Assembly: GCA_029168955.1 (NCBI GenBank)
Contig: JAPDOI010000174.1
Span: forward strand, 1,040,001 to 1,104,000
Length of the DNA: 64,000 nt
Direction: 5' to 3'
DNA from: Aplectana chamaeleonis
Lineage: Eukaryota > Nematoda > Chromadorea > Rhabditida > Cosmocercidae
Each line of letters starts with the position of its first letter. Position 1 is the stretch's first letter. Positions 21,413 through 31,542 of this stretch are shown in pieces. Position numbers and translations under genes: made by a program. The notes beneath the pieces were generated by a model that worked only from the letters and a program-made list of their open reading frames with translations, ran no database searches and had not been told where the DNA came from.

Positions 21413-21791
21413 TATACAAAGATGGACGGACTCCCAACTGGATCGTCTGCGTCTTTTACGTGCGGAGCACACCAAGTTCGTCAGGGATCACTTGAGTAGG
21501 ATGACCGTCAATCCCATATTGGGGGTCGCACCACCCATAGTCAGCGACACCGAGATGGAACTCGGTAGGCGGGCTAGAAGTACCCTTGCCTCGTTACGCT
21601 GCGGTCATTCCCCTATGCTGATGTCATTCTTGCATAAGATCGATCGCAGTAAGCCGGACGAGTGCCCGGACTGTGGTAGCCGTGGCCACACAACTGAACA
21701 CCTATTCGAATGCCCAAAGAGGCCTACCACTCTTACAACAATGGATTTGTGGACGTATCCGGTTTCAGTCGCCCGTTTCTTCAACCTTTGA
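21413..21791 (+). pseudogene. Copy C C-terminal zinc-knuckle segment
   Basis: The shifted frame continues the protein: MTVNPILGVAPPIVSDTEME, ARSTLASLRCGHSPMLMSFL, the CCHC knuckle CPDCGSRGHTTEHLFEC, and the end MDLWTYPVSVARFFNL. The short 3' UTR (about 30 nt) and GAA tail follow. The knuckle is conserved in all four copies and probably binds element RNA or DNA. Confidence 0.85.
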
Positions 21792-22336
21792 CAAAACCTT
21801 CCTGCGGCTGCAAAGAAGAAGAAGACATACGTTTATATGAAGAGTGTACCAACAAAACAAAATAAATTTGGGCTAGTAGCAACTCCCTCTCGTATCGAAC
21901 GACAAAGATTATTGAACAACCTGGTACGTTGAGATATGTTCTTGAGAAGGTGCAAAAACTATGGAAGCAGAATTTTTCATGATCAATCATCATCGTCATC
22001 AGCAGAACATCATCTTCCCACAACATTTGTACCTTCACATATTTCACCCTATCATTTCTGATTTCATCGTTTTACACCTTCTAAGGAACATACGTCAACG
22101 TAAAAAATAGCTTTCCGATAGATTTCACCACAACAAGGCCATTGTTGTATTCTGCCACAGCCCTGTCGCGGTCACAGACCTGACCGACGTCGAAGTCTCT
22201 GAAGGCCTGTTGTGCTGTGCCATACATCAATCCTGCGACGCGACCGGCGCATGCAAAAAGTTCTTCATGGTTAGAGTGTGGGTCCCGACACGATTCGTAG
22301 ATGAGCGAGCCTGTCGCGGTCGCAGACTGGAGGTGC

Positions 22337-22575
22337 AGTTGACCGCAATGTTAAAAGGACATGGTGCGGTAACGGACTCGCACTGAAACTACGGTAGAAT
22401 CTGGCACTTTGCCGGATTTCGTCATCGATCGGCGCCAACCGTCGTCTCTCTGCTCACGAGAATATCAGCTGTGGCGCTGATCGATGACGAAATCTGGCAA
22501 AAAGCCAGATTTTACCGTAGTTATAGTGCGAGTCCGCAACCGCACCATGTCCTTTTAACATTGCGGTCAACTGTA
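22337..22575. repeat. Large hairpin repeat (about 100-bp arms)
   Basis: The arms 22337-22438 and 22473-22575 are reverse complements (outer GTTGACCGCAATGTTAAAAG, inner GATGACGAAATC/ATCGATC part) around a loop of about 34 bp. Neighbouring GTGTGGGTCCCGACACGATT at 22270 recurs near 36741. It is probably a foldback MITE. Confidence 0.85.
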
Positions 22576-22647
22576 TAACAATGGCCCAAAGCGGGAAAGC
22601 GCAATTTTGAAGGTCGCCGTCATTTATGACGGTGTCATCTAACACAC

Positions 22648-23716
22648 AGCCCGGGGAATCTCGCCTACATGACATGCCACAAGTGGGAAAGAGGTGGGGC
22701 TGACGGTGTCATCTGCAGTGGCCTCATTCATGCCTTGAGTCCCAACACTCTTGGTCCGGCCGGAAGTCGTCCAGAGGTGAAGTAGGCCCTCTGAGGTTCG
22801 CTGCCTCGTGATCGGTGTGCAGTGACTTTCGTGAGTAAGTCGTGGGACCGCGACCCTCGCGACCAGTTCGGACTTTGGGGTGAAGCCGGCTGACAGGGAA
22901 CCCGCCTGAAAGGGTACTTCGATGACGCAATGTCGGTCGAAGGTTGCCTCTAGTCATTCGCTGAGTTTGACTGCGAGAGTCAGAACTCTAGGGACTTAAG
23001 AAGAGTGGACTGTCGGCAAACGCGAGATGCCGCCTCCTCTCGTCACGCCTCATCTATGGCATAGAGCTGGTAGTCGGCAAACGCTGGTGCTGCATCCTCT
23101 CGCCTGTGGCTTGTGGTGCATGTCACAGATTCTTGACCATGAATGAATCCAACCATTGTCGCTGCTTCTAGCCGGCAGCGTTGTTCGCGTTTCATTCCAG
23201 TAGACGGAAAGGAAAGTAAGCTCAGAGAGGACGGAAACCTCTCGTGGAGATACGTGTCAAAGGCTTACTTGTGGATTAACTAGCCATCCCCTTAACCGTT
23301 CTGCGAGTATGGCAAGATTGTGGGACGAAGTTAGAGGGAGTGAGCTCAGGGAGGTCAGGAACCCCCCGTAGAGGCAGGTGCCATATGCTCACTCACTGCG
23401 CCCTCTCTCTTCTACCATGATTGGTGCCGGTCAAGAACATTGAAAACCTACAGAGGTGTCCTAGTTTGAAAGTCCCTAGAAGGCGGATTTCCGCCAAGCA
23501 GAGAGAGAGCTGCTTGTGAGCGAATGATGGTGACCTGACACTATGGCTTTGCTGAGAAGGCGTCAGATCTGTGGTAGATCCTGGGTGAATTGGCGCCCAG
23601 GACGTCTGTCATGTAGGTTCCACCGTGGTCCACTATTACACAGCCCGGGGAATCTCGCCTGCATGACATGCCACAAGTGGGAGAGAGGTGGGGCTGACGG
23701 TGTCATCTGCAGTGGC
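22648..23716. mobile_element. Unclassified 1.07-kb composite bounded by 80-bp direct repeats
   Basis: ACAGCCCGGGGAATCTCGCC followed by about 60 more matching bases occurs at 22650-22726 and again at 23640-23716 with only a few differences. The 0.9 kb between is GC-richer than its surroundings, contains two homologous stem-loop modules (23214-23394) and a repeated GTCGGCAAACGC/CATCCTCTCG pair (about 23014 and 23071). No protein domain is recognisable. LTR-like layout is possible, but no LTR hallmarks are seen. Confidence 0.5.
23214..23394 (+). ncRNA. Two homologous stem-loop modules with compensatory changes
   Basis: Module 1: the outer stem AAGTAAGC 23214-23221 pairs with GCTTACTT 23263-23270, enclosing the hairpin GAGAGG/CCTCTC (23225-23243). 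Module 2: GAGTGAGC 23338-23345 pairs with GCTCACTC 23387-23394, enclosing GGGAGG/CCCCCC (one A-C mismatch) and GGC/GCC. At two outer-stem positions A-T pairs in module 1 are G-C pairs in module 2. The strand is arbitrary, and the RNA nature is inference. Confidence 0.35.
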
Positions 23717-24000
23717 GCAAGCAACACACCATAATTGACGCCGGATGTCAGGCGTAGATTTAGCCGCTTGTCGAGACGTTAAAGTGAGAAAAATACATAA
23801 CCGAACACAGAGAAAGATAAAAGAGAAAACAAGCACCTTTGCAGGAAAAAGAAATGGTGAAGTGAGGCATATATTGTAGGATTTCAACTGGTGAAGTGAA
23901 GTGGTTATCATCAATGTTATCAGGATTTCACGAAACATGTAAAGCCACTATTGACTATTCGGCCTCATTAAGATCTTAAATAATAACCCAGTTTAGATGG

Positions 24001-24235
24001 GGTCGCGGCAGATATGCGGCAGGTTCGCGGCAGAGATTAACATCGCGGTAGGTTGGCGGCAGATACGCGGCAGGCTCGCACCAGCTTCAGAGTTGATATT
24101 AAAAGAACATCTCGGTGTCGAGGTGTTCGCGGCAGGTTCTAGGTTCGCGGTAGACTTTCGGCAGATTCGCGGCAGGCACGAGGTTCGCGGTAGGTTCACG
24201 GCTCGTTCGCGGCGAGTTTTCTCAGAGTTCAACAC
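24001..24235. repeat. CGCGGCAG minisatellite ending at TTTTCTCAGAG
   Basis: Degenerate 12-13-bp units (GGTTCGCGGCAG, GATACGCGGCAG, GATTCGCGGCAG) run from 24001 to about 24220. The array terminates CGCGGCGAGTTTTCTCAGAG, followed by AACACTGTTATGCCTCTGGG shared with 13.9 kb. Confidence 0.85.
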
Positions 24236-24309
24236 TGTTATGCCTCTGGGGGCTACTACCATGGGGTTTCAAAGAAAACTGGGGCGAAGTTTATCGTGAA
24301 CAGTGCCTT

Positions 24310-24810
24310 TAACTCGACGATTACAGAAATATTCGAGCAGTTTCTACCAAAGGCTAGTGTTCATTTGTGGAATTTCAATTCCAAACCAGCTGACGTTCTT
24401 GATATCAGAGGTAATCGATGCCCATGATGTAGAGTGGACTCGTCCAACATTAAAAGACAGGAAAGTTCAGGCATGAAATTTGGCTCAAAACAGGAGTTTT
24501 TAGCAGTTTTTTTATAGGTCCTTCTACTCTGAATCTAGAAAAGGGTTTATAGAGAACAAGAAGACAGGTATATTTTGTCGCGATCACTACTTTCAAGAGC
24601 AAGACGAAAGACGACAAAACAAGCATTCATAGAGATTTGGGTAACTGTGGGCGGGTTGACAACCAGTTCTATAATGCTCATAAGCGATTTTCCTCCGACT
24701 TTTCACCTATTTCTACTTTTGTGATGACCAGATCTACCTTTTCATGATGATACCACAACAACCGTTTTTATGACGAACCCTGTCTTTACTCTGAAAATGT
24801 TGCAGCGACC
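24310..24810. other. No gene recognised
   Basis: Half a kilobase without a supported gene, repeat or RNA. Confidence 0.4.
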
Positions 24811-24814
24811 CTTC

Positions 24815-25015
24815 CGCTGCTGCCTCGCGACTCCACCGCGATCCCGGGCTTTCCCGCGACTTCCCCGCGACCCTGCACTCTCACGACTCTGCCGCGAGTA
24901 CGCGTTTCTCTGCGAGTCAAGCTTCCGCGACTCCCCCGGCATTTCCGCGATTTGGTCAATGAAGAATCGTCCGCAGTTGTCGCGAGGAGTCGCAGCAATA
25001 TCTCTGAGAGTAGTA
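24815..25015. repeat. CCGCGACTC minisatellite with CTCTGAGAG boundary
   Basis: Degenerate units CCGCGACTTCC, CCGCGACCCTG and TTCCGCGACTCCC. The right edge reads GTCGCAGCAATATCTCTGAG (24990-25009), the same boundary wording as at 41515 and 50240. Open frames across it are a by-product of the repeats. Confidence 0.8.
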
Positions 25016-25192
25016 GCAATCGCACCATTAAACACAAATAAGAGCAAAACCTCGTAAAAGACTAAATAAACTGCACTGTTCCACAGAGCTGGTTTTCGTT
25101 GATTTTCCCTGATTTTTGCCATTTTTTCAGAAAACAAAGAGAATTGCCAAAACGGCTAGAAAACGGAAAACAGAAATTTCCGCACACCCCTG

Positions 25193-26930
25193 TTCGAAAT
25201 GCTAGTTTTTACGCAGGAACGATCACCTGTTATGATATGTCAACAGGTCTGGAGTATTACTATTGATTTCATTTGCCATTTACAGATATGTGCAATTGCC
25301 GGCCGACAGGGTCGACACGCAGCTACTTCAGGATGCTTCTAGGAAAGAAGCTGCAGCTCAAAGCAGGAAATGACCTTAAACTATCATTTGCAAGAATTGT
25401 TTTTGAATGCGATGCAGTTTCATTTCGATCTATTTGATAAATATCTGAGTATAGCTTGTTAGCTGCCGACAATTCAACGCTCAATGAGTGCAGTAGATAG
25501 CATTATTAATCCGTCGTTTTGTAGGGCTGAGAAAATGCAGCATAGGATAGTAAAGAGGTAGTTTCGCTGCTTTGATCTTTATTTGCTGAGCAGCTTGAGC
25601 AGTTGACTTGTTTTCAAAACTTGTTCTGAAGGTGAAGAAACGTACTATGTTTTCTCTTCTAGAAGTGCTTGTATTGCCTTTTCGTAGATTTTAGTCCAGT
25701 GAATGGACGGAGCTGCTGAGGTAAATTATCGCGCGCGATCGAAAAAGTGCTGGCCGGTGGTGTTAGAAACGGCGCACGGCCCGCCGGGTTGGTCATGCCT
25801 AGTTCATTCGCTAGACTAGATTTAGCAAAAAGCCTTCACTTCTATTTCCAGGCCACTTTTTTCCGTCGCTTTCACACTCGTTAGTATTATAATTGCTTTA
25901 ACATTTTTTCAAATTTGGAGAATTTTCCATAGATGTACTTTTAGTAAAAGCATATTCGCTTCGGATGGGGGGTTTCCTTCTATTTTTTCGGCCCTCTGTT
26001 TTCATTGTCCTCTATTTTAGGTTTACTTGAAATACAGAGTTGAGCTTTTGAAAGAGAAAACACGGTATCAGATTTTTTATGTTGAGAATTGTGACTACAA
26101 GAGAGGGTGAGGTCTGAAACTGAATCTTTCAATGATAGAAGGAGCTTTGAGCTCACGCTCTCATTTCTGACGAATAGGAGCTTCGAAGAATTTTGCATTA
26201 CAGTGTGGTGCAAAACTATAAAAGCACCTTAATTTTGCTGATATTAGACGGAACCATTATGTTCAGAGCCATCGAATACCACTGTAACCAGCGTCATGTC
26301 AACACTTGCTTTCAAATTGCTTTCCGGGCCACTGCTGTTGGTGTCCGGCCGACTGATAGTGCTATTCGGGCTAATTGAAGGAGTTTGGACGGCAACTGCA
26401 GTGGTACGGACGGCGGTGGCGCCTGGATTGGTGAGGCACGAGCCGAACCCTGAGGCGGCTCGGGCCTGAGATTTGTCTAGAAGGGTACGGCACGAGGTGT
26501 GGACGAGGTCGATTTCACTCAGACCCCCTCCCTCCAGGAGCACACTTTTGGCGGTTTTCGCGGATCCCCCAGAAGCGCGTATTGGTAAAATTTTTGGCGA
26601 CCCGCCAGGAGCGTTATTTGGTCAGTTTTTTTTTATGTAAAATTTACGAAAGAGTAGTGTAATCGAATTCTTCGTAAATACATGAATGTAAACAGCGTAC
26701 ATCCCCATTCAGAATGGTCCACTTGGTGTCCCGGTTGAGCTCAGTCCCCCCCCCCCCCTCCACACATGCGAAGTTCAGTCCCCCTCCCCCTATGGATATC
26801 CACACCCCACGCCGTGCCCTGTCGTCTGGGCGGAAACACAGTATGCCCACAACAATTAAAACCTTTATTGTATTTCTAGGTGAAATATTTGTTAATAAAG
26901 CAATTTAAGGGAAATAAAAGGATGTAAAAG
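25193..26930. other. No gene recognised; minor repeats only
   Basis: Mostly AT-rich. Near 26200 the sequence CAGTGTGGTGCAAAACTATA resembles the inverted TATAATTTTGCACCCCACTG at about 32553, possibly remote Tc1-like ends. GTACGGCACGAGG near 26490 recurs near 34050 and 58912 with GGCC(G)...CCCCCC surroundings, a small interspersed family. A C-run lies at 26745-26758. Confidence 0.4.
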
Positions 26931-26939
26931 GATGTAGAT

Positions 26940-27530
26940 TTACTGGAAAAAGTGCAGAACATCTTCACCCGTAAAACTGTTCTACGATGTTTCGGTATAT
27001 CGTATGAATCCTTGCCAGGCGGACCTGACAGGAGGCTAATGCTTTCCCTGCCTAGTTTGCTGAGCAGGCGAAAGAGAAACGATCTCGTTATGGCGTTCAA
27101 GCTCCTTACCGGCAGAGTTTCAGTCAGCTCGTCTAATTTTTTTGCGATGTTTCCGTCCAGGACCAGAGAAACCAAGATCAAAATGAGGGTTCCAGTGGTT
27201 ATAACCCAGGTTAGGTCTAAGTTTTTCGCAGTCAGGGTCCTACCCCTTCTCAACAAAATTTTCAATGAGGACACGATGCTCTTATCACTAAATTCCTTCA
27301 AGTTCATGGCCAAAGAAATAGCTTACGCCGAGGATTCTAGGGAGTAAGCTTCCTCTACTTTTTATCATTGTATTTTCAAACACATTGTCTCGTTTCCAGT
27401 GTCTCATTTCATGCATTTGTCTCATTTCATTAGGTTGTGTAACGTGATTTCCGGAATATGTACCGTAAAATCACGTGGATCTTAACAGGTCCGCGTCTAT
27501 CAATAAATAAATAAAAAATAAAACACTAAG
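26940..27530 (+). mobile_element. CR1/Rex-like non-LTR element, 3'-terminal fragment
   Basis: The C-terminal coding frame (26952-27347) is followed by a 3' UTR and an AATAAATAAATAAAAAATAA tail at about 27502-27523. The copy is strongly 5'-truncated. Microsatellite-like tails on an element with this protein are normal for CR1-group retrotransposons; clade assignment is inferred from the C-terminal pattern only. Confidence 0.6.
26952..27347 (+). pseudogene. C-terminal segment of a CR1/Rex-like RT protein
   Basis: The 131-residue frame VQNIFTRKTVLRCFGISYES, LPSLLSRRKRNDLVMAFKLL, TGRVSVSSSNFF, FPSRTRETKIKM and SKFFAVRVLPLLNKI has the order found after the thumb of many animal CR1/Rex/L2-type reverse transcriptases: QxxFTR, LPSLxxRRxRxDLxMxFKLL, then RTRxxxxKL and FFxxRVxxxWN. 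No catalytic palm is present. It ends at a TAA/TAG-type stop followed by the element tail. The apparent ATG is not the real start, because the fragment is 5'-truncated. Confidence 0.6.
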
Positions 27531-27844
27531 CAAAAGTGGAGATTTTCTGGGTGGTGCGAAATTCTAAGGGCGCCCTAGTTTTTTTTCTGCATAACGATTT
27601 TTCTTCTTGTGAATTTTGATGCACAATGGGGAGATATGACAATAGAAGTACCTATTTTGATAAATGCTGAAGAATGTTCCGACGTCAGCCAGAATCTCTG
27701 TCATCGACAAACACAAGTACGTGCTTCCAGTGTATGGCTTCTCAAACAGAAGACTGTGACTCACCAGGGACGATTTCTCGCATGTGTTGGGATGTTGTCG
27801 AAGAATTCACATACCAACAACCGAAAATGGCCGCTGGCTGACCT

Positions 27845-28281
27845 GGGGCCGGATTCATCAACCAAATTTGGGGTAATTTATACCCCGAGTTTAATTAACT
27901 CCACTCCATACCCCAAAATAAACCCCAAATGTATGTATCGGATACTCCCATATATACTCCAAAAATTGGGGTTTATTTTTTGATGAATCGCAAAAATTTA
28001 CCCCGCGGAGTAAATTATACCCTAAAACCACGGTTTTACCGTTGATGAATCCGGCCCCTGGGCCCCTGGGGCCGGATTCATCAACGAAATTTGGGGTAAT
28101 TTATACCCCGAGTTTAATTAACTCCACTCCATACCCCAAAATTAACCCCAAATGTATGTATCGGATACTCCCATATATACCCCAAAAATTGGGGTTTATT
28201 TTTTGATGAATCGCAAAAATTTACCCCGCGGAGTAAATTATTCCCTAAAACCACGGTTTTATCGTTGATGAATCCGGCTCC
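27845..28281. mobile_element. Tandem pair of MITEs with GGGGCCGGATTCATCAAC ends
   Basis: Two 214-bp copies (27845-28058 and 28068-28281) are nearly identical and in the same orientation, separated by about 9 bp. Each begins GGGGCCGGATTCATCAAC, ends GTTGATGAATCCGGC(C/T)CC, and carries subterminal TACCCC/GGGGTA repeats. The termini recur at 54935/56346 and near 60852. Confidence 0.9.
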
Positions 28282-28526
28282 TGGACAGCTCTGGCCGTAA
28301 TGAACCTCGAATGTAGGGAACGACCCCCAACAGCATGGAGTCGGAAAATACGCTTCAACGGATTATGTGTTGAAGGCATCGTTCGCGCTGGAAACCATTT
28401 TTCAAGCTCGATTTCGTGAATGAGCCCAGTAGACCACTCCGGTAAACTTTGGCCCATAAAAAACGCTGGGTTACCAGGTTGGAAGTGGTTAAAGATGAAA
28501 ATCCGCCACCAGTTCTCACCAGTCAT
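28282..28526 (-). pseudogene. Conserved orphan coding fragment, copy 1
   Basis: The minus-strand frame begins MTGENWWRIFIFNHFQPGNP and continues LPEWSTGLIHEIELEK and FPARTMPS. The frame at 52627-52815 (minus) has the same order: MTGERGWRILSFSPFQPHYP, LPVWSTGLVDEIEPEN, FSARTMPT. DNA homology extends on both sides: to 28700-28830 against 52895-52970, and an inverted partial copy lies at 31600-31790. Synonymous-looking divergence with retained peptide wording suggests a once-coding repeat, perhaps an unrecognised transposase. Function unknown. Confidence 0.45.
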
Positions 28527-29094
28527 CTAGCACCTTTTCATGTAATGTTGATGCGACCGTCAAACAGCATGAAAAAAGTTATGGCATAGACTCCACAAGC
28601 AGGTAAATTTTGAAAATGACGGTGACGAGGCCTCCAAAAGCTTTAAACTAAAAAAAACTATTTTGGCGCGAGATTCAAATTTATAATGTGTTCCGATTCA
28701 ATTTCCTTTACAAATGAAGGTTTTTCATAGGCCTTTTCGACATTTTCGTTCACTAGAGAGGCCAAACTTCACAAAAACATCAAGAAAAATTATACGGTCT
28801 TCTTCTGCGAGTACGATGCCTTTTAGATGTATGGTGGTTAGGTCGACACATGGGTGCTGCGCGTGTGAAAGATGTAGAGAAGCCTGCCCCATGCCATATT
28901 GGTTGATACAAGTCCTCTAGGCTAGACATTGCTTGAGAGAACAAGCTCCCAGCATGGAGGAATGTGATTGATAATTATCGGGTGGTCGTCTCGTGGCGCC
29001 AAACTGTGAGTAGGGCGGGCAGATCAGTGGGAAATGCTGTCACATTTATTGGTTGAGGCCACTTTGGCGATCAATGGGGCTGCCTAGTAGAGTA

Positions 29095-29385
29095 TGTCAG
29101 CGAATATTCGGGAAACGAATATTCGGCCGATTGAACTAAAAGTCGAATATTCGAATAATTCGATTATTCGCAACGTCAATTTTCCGAATATTTCGTTTAT
29201 TCGAATATTCGGAAAAGTAAATTTTTCGAATTATTCGTTTATTCGAATATTCGGAGAAGTCAATTTTTCGAATAATTAATTTGTTCGAATACTTGGAAAA
29301 GCCAATTTTTCGAATAATTCGTTTATTCGAATATTCGAATGGCCAAATATTCGAATATTCGGCCGAATAAACGAATAATTTCAGA
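29095..29385. repeat. AT-rich AATATTCG minisatellite, left array
   Basis: Degenerate repeats of TTCGAATAATTCGTTTATTC and GAATATTCGGAGAAGTCAAT (about 40-45 bp unit). A related array in the same orientation is at 30775-31080. Confidence 0.85.
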
Positions 29386-29459
29386 AAAAAATAGGAAGTA
29401 GAGTCTCCGGCGCATGTCCATTTTTGCGGTCCAGAAGTGAAATGTCTCCAACCAAACTG

Positions 29460-29645
29460 GGTGCTATCTTAGCGGTGGGGGGCCAATACGGCTGGATGCA
29501 CTTGGCCCCGCCCATTTTACCTTTACGCACTAAATTTGAGCATCACCTGGAGTTTACCTCCCCTGCCAAAATCAGGATTGCGGCAGGGAAAAATGGGCGT
29601 GGCTAGGTGCGATACGACAGTGCCCCCCTCCGCTTAGATAGCACC
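29460..29645. mobile_element. 186-bp MITE with GGTGCTATC ends
   Basis: The termini GGTGCTATCTTAGCGGTGGG and CCTCCGCTTAGATAGCACC are inverted repeats; the interior reads CTTGGCCCCGCCCATTTTAC. A homologous element at 56917-58809 is split by a hAT insertion, and a partial copy lies at 50280-50345. Confidence 0.85.
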
Positions 29646-29669
29646 CCTAACTGATAAGAGATTCGGATT

Positions 29670-30535
29670 CAGGGGTGTGGACTTTCCGTTTACCGATTTA
29701 CCGGTTTTCCGGATTCACCGGTGTTTTTCGGTAAATTTCGATTAACCGTTTTACCGAATTTTTCTCGAAAATTACCGAAATTTTTACCGAAAAGAAAAGT
29801 TGGGTGTTTTTAGCTCAATCGGCCTACTTCTTACTCGAAATTCATGGGTTTACTACTGTTATGGCATGCCTTTGGCGCGATATCCTTCTTCATCCTTCTT
29901 TTTGTTACTCTTCTTAACCATTTGGCTTTCTTTCTGAATAATCCAATGACCTCTTCACCTTTTGTGTCACTTGCTTCCTCTTATGGAGATACAACTCCGA
30001 GAAATACATATTAGCAGAGTCCTGAAGCAGATATTTCATGAACTGGAGAAAATTTTTTTTCGTAGCCCCCAGACACAAAACTGAATCAACTGCATTTCTG
30101 AAACGACTCCATTGTGAAGTCATCGTACCCGCACCTTTCCTCACTGGCCGATAGGTACTTTTGCTGAGCGGAAAGGACGTTTTCCTCAGCTGGCCTGATT
30201 TTGAGTGACTACAGACGACAGAAAATGACGACAGAAAATTTGAACCTTGAGGACAGAAAATTTGGAAATGTTACTTTTTCTCAAAAATAACGTCCCGCTG
30301 ATTGGGTTCAGTCGTTTGGCTCAGTGCAATATTTAAAACTCACTCATTATTTGCACTATCCTCATGCTGATACATACATATCATTGGTCATTTGTGCTAT
30401 GGTATGGAACACGTGCCAAAGTCGAGGTCAGAATTTTTACCAAATTTTCCGTTTTTACCGTATCTACGGAAAACGAAATTCGGGAAAAAGTTTCTGTATA
30501 AAAATATACCGAAAAGAATTTTCCGCACACCCCTG
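29670..30535. mobile_element. hAT element with CAGGGGTGTG ends, private array TTTACCG
   Basis: Left end CAGGGGTGTGGACTTTCCG, right end TTTTCCGCACACCCCTG. The flanks ATTCGGAT at 29661-29668 and 30536-30543 form an 8-bp duplication, with one extra T on the left. Both subterminal regions hold repeats of ACCG(A/G)TTTACCG / TTTTCCG. The 866-bp body has no transposase; the 76-residue minus-strand frame at 29914-30144 is unrecognised. Confidence 0.85.
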
Positions 30536-30774
30536 ATTCGGATATTGTTGGCAGATATTGCTTAGACAATCCAGAGACCTTGATCGTATCGTTTAACAAC
30601 TACTCATAGACAGTGATAAATGTTGGTTTGAATACTCTTATGATATAATGTAAATGTCTTTTTCGTGGAAGTACATTGGCTTAGCTTTGACCTATATAAT
30701 ACCATACAAAAAGGCCAAGAAAGTTGGTAGTGCCGCGAACGGGGGTTCGATTATGCGTACTCGGTCCGTACTTC

Positions 30775-31080
30775 TTATTCGAGTACTCGCGATTTTGGCC
30801 AGATATTCGAACTATTCGTATTCGGATCATTCGAATAATTCGTTTATTTGGAAAGTCAATTTTTCGAATAATTCGCTTATTCGAATAATCGGAGAAGTCA
30901 ATTTTTCGAATAATTCGTTTATTCGAATATTCGGAGAAGTAGATTTTTCGAATATTTAGTTTATTCGAATATTCGGAGAAGTAAATTTTTCGAATAATGC
31001 TTTTATTCGAATATTCGAAATAGTCAATTTTTCGAATTATTCGTTTATTCGAATATTCGCAAATTTTTATTCGTTTGATA
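30775..31080. repeat. AT-rich AATATTCG minisatellite, right array
   Basis: Same unit as 29095-29385: TTCGTTTATTCGAATATTCG, GGAGAAGTCAATTTTTCGAA. The right edge TTCGTTTGATATACTCTACT mirrors the left edge AGTAGAGTATGTCAGCGAA. Confidence 0.85.
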
Positions 31081-31160
31081 TACTCTACTGCCTAGCCCTT
31101 CCTTGTGATGTGCCCTCCCTTCTCACTTTCTGGCGCCACAAGACGACCACCCTTAATTAT

Positions 31161-31542
31161 CGTGCTCCTGGAAAGTGAAAGAGCGATATTTTTTGGTTTG
31201 AATTGTCATCTGGGCTGTCAATATTCTACAGTTCCATGCATAGAGGACAATCCAAGATCAATCAATATACAGGCCATAAAACGGCCAATGTCTCACCGTC
31301 GACTGCGTACCACGCGCTGCGCGACCCGACGTGCGTCGGAAGCAGACGAGTTTTGGCCGCCGCGCGACGTTTCGGCCGCCGCGCGGCGGCTGAAACTCGT
31401 CGCGCGGCGGCCAAAACTCGTCGCGCGGCGGCCAAAACCCGTCTGCTTCCGACGCGCGTGCGGTCGCGCGGCGCGTGGTACGCAGTCGACGGTGAGATTG
31501 GCCGTTTTATGGCCTGTAATTTTATGACTTTCTAGGAGCACG
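31161..31542. mobile_element. 382-bp near-perfect hairpin element with 8-bp duplication
   Basis: Ends CGTGCTCCTGGAAAGT and ACTTTCTAGGAGCACG. Flanks TTAATTAT (31153-31160) and ATAATTAT (31543-31550) agree at 7 of 8 positions. The other arm of the surrounding foldback has the uninterrupted site GATAATTATC near 28970. The core from GGCCATAAAACGGCC (31271) to GGCCGTTTTATGGCC (31512) folds back on itself almost perfectly, with GCGCGGCGGCCAAAACTCGT repeated at the apex. Frames crossing it are not genes. Confidence 0.88.

Larger units (their letters stand above)
18379..21824 (+). mobile_element. APE-type non-LTR retrotransposon, copy C (best preserved)
   Basis: A 3446-bp insertion into mariner, flanked by a perfect 12-bp duplication ACATACGTTTAT (18367-18378 and 21825-21836). 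It starts GCTGCCGAGATGTCG and ends GAAGAAGAAG. Only three disabling changes are evident: a 1-nt loss near 18748, CAG to TAG at 20348-20350, and a 2-nt loss near 21383. It is therefore the best reference for the family's domain order and codon at the TGA found in copies A and D. It is younger than the mariner it interrupts. Confidence 0.96.
17816..21924 (-). mobile_element. mariner element, internally deleted and split by retro copy C
   Basis: The 28-bp terminal inverted repeats begin CCAGGTTGTTCAATAA (17816-17843) and end TTATTGAACAACCTGG (21897-21924), with TA on both outer sides (17814-17815, 21925-21926), as expected for Tc1/mariner. Removing copy C and its 12-bp duplication leaves about 650 bp, half of a full mariner, so the element was already deleted internally. 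The transposase remnant reads on the minus strand. Confidence 0.95.
12641..25192. mobile_element. hAT element with CAGGGGTGTGCG ends, private array 1 (expanded by insertions)
   Basis: Left end CAGGGGTGTGCGGAAATTTC at 12641; right end GAAATTTCCGCACACCCCTG at 25173-25192. Adjacent flanks TTCGAGAA and TTCGAAAT agree at 6 of 8 positions, an aged 8-bp duplication. Just inside both ends are direct-orientation repeats of CAGAAAACAGA / AAAACGG(C). The 12.5-kb span contains the mariner, retro copy C and other repeats, so the original element was much smaller. Pairing of these two ends is inferred from the shared ends, flanks and arrays; they could be two solo ends. Confidence 0.6.

Noticed and set aside
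22648..23716. LTR retrotransposon with 80-bp LTRs
   Set aside because: No primer-binding site, polypurine tract, TG...CA ends or gag/pol frame; described only as a composite with direct repeats.
24742..25137. 131-residue minus-strand frame rich in RGS
   Set aside because: Composition comes from the CCGCGACTC minisatellite on the opposite strand.
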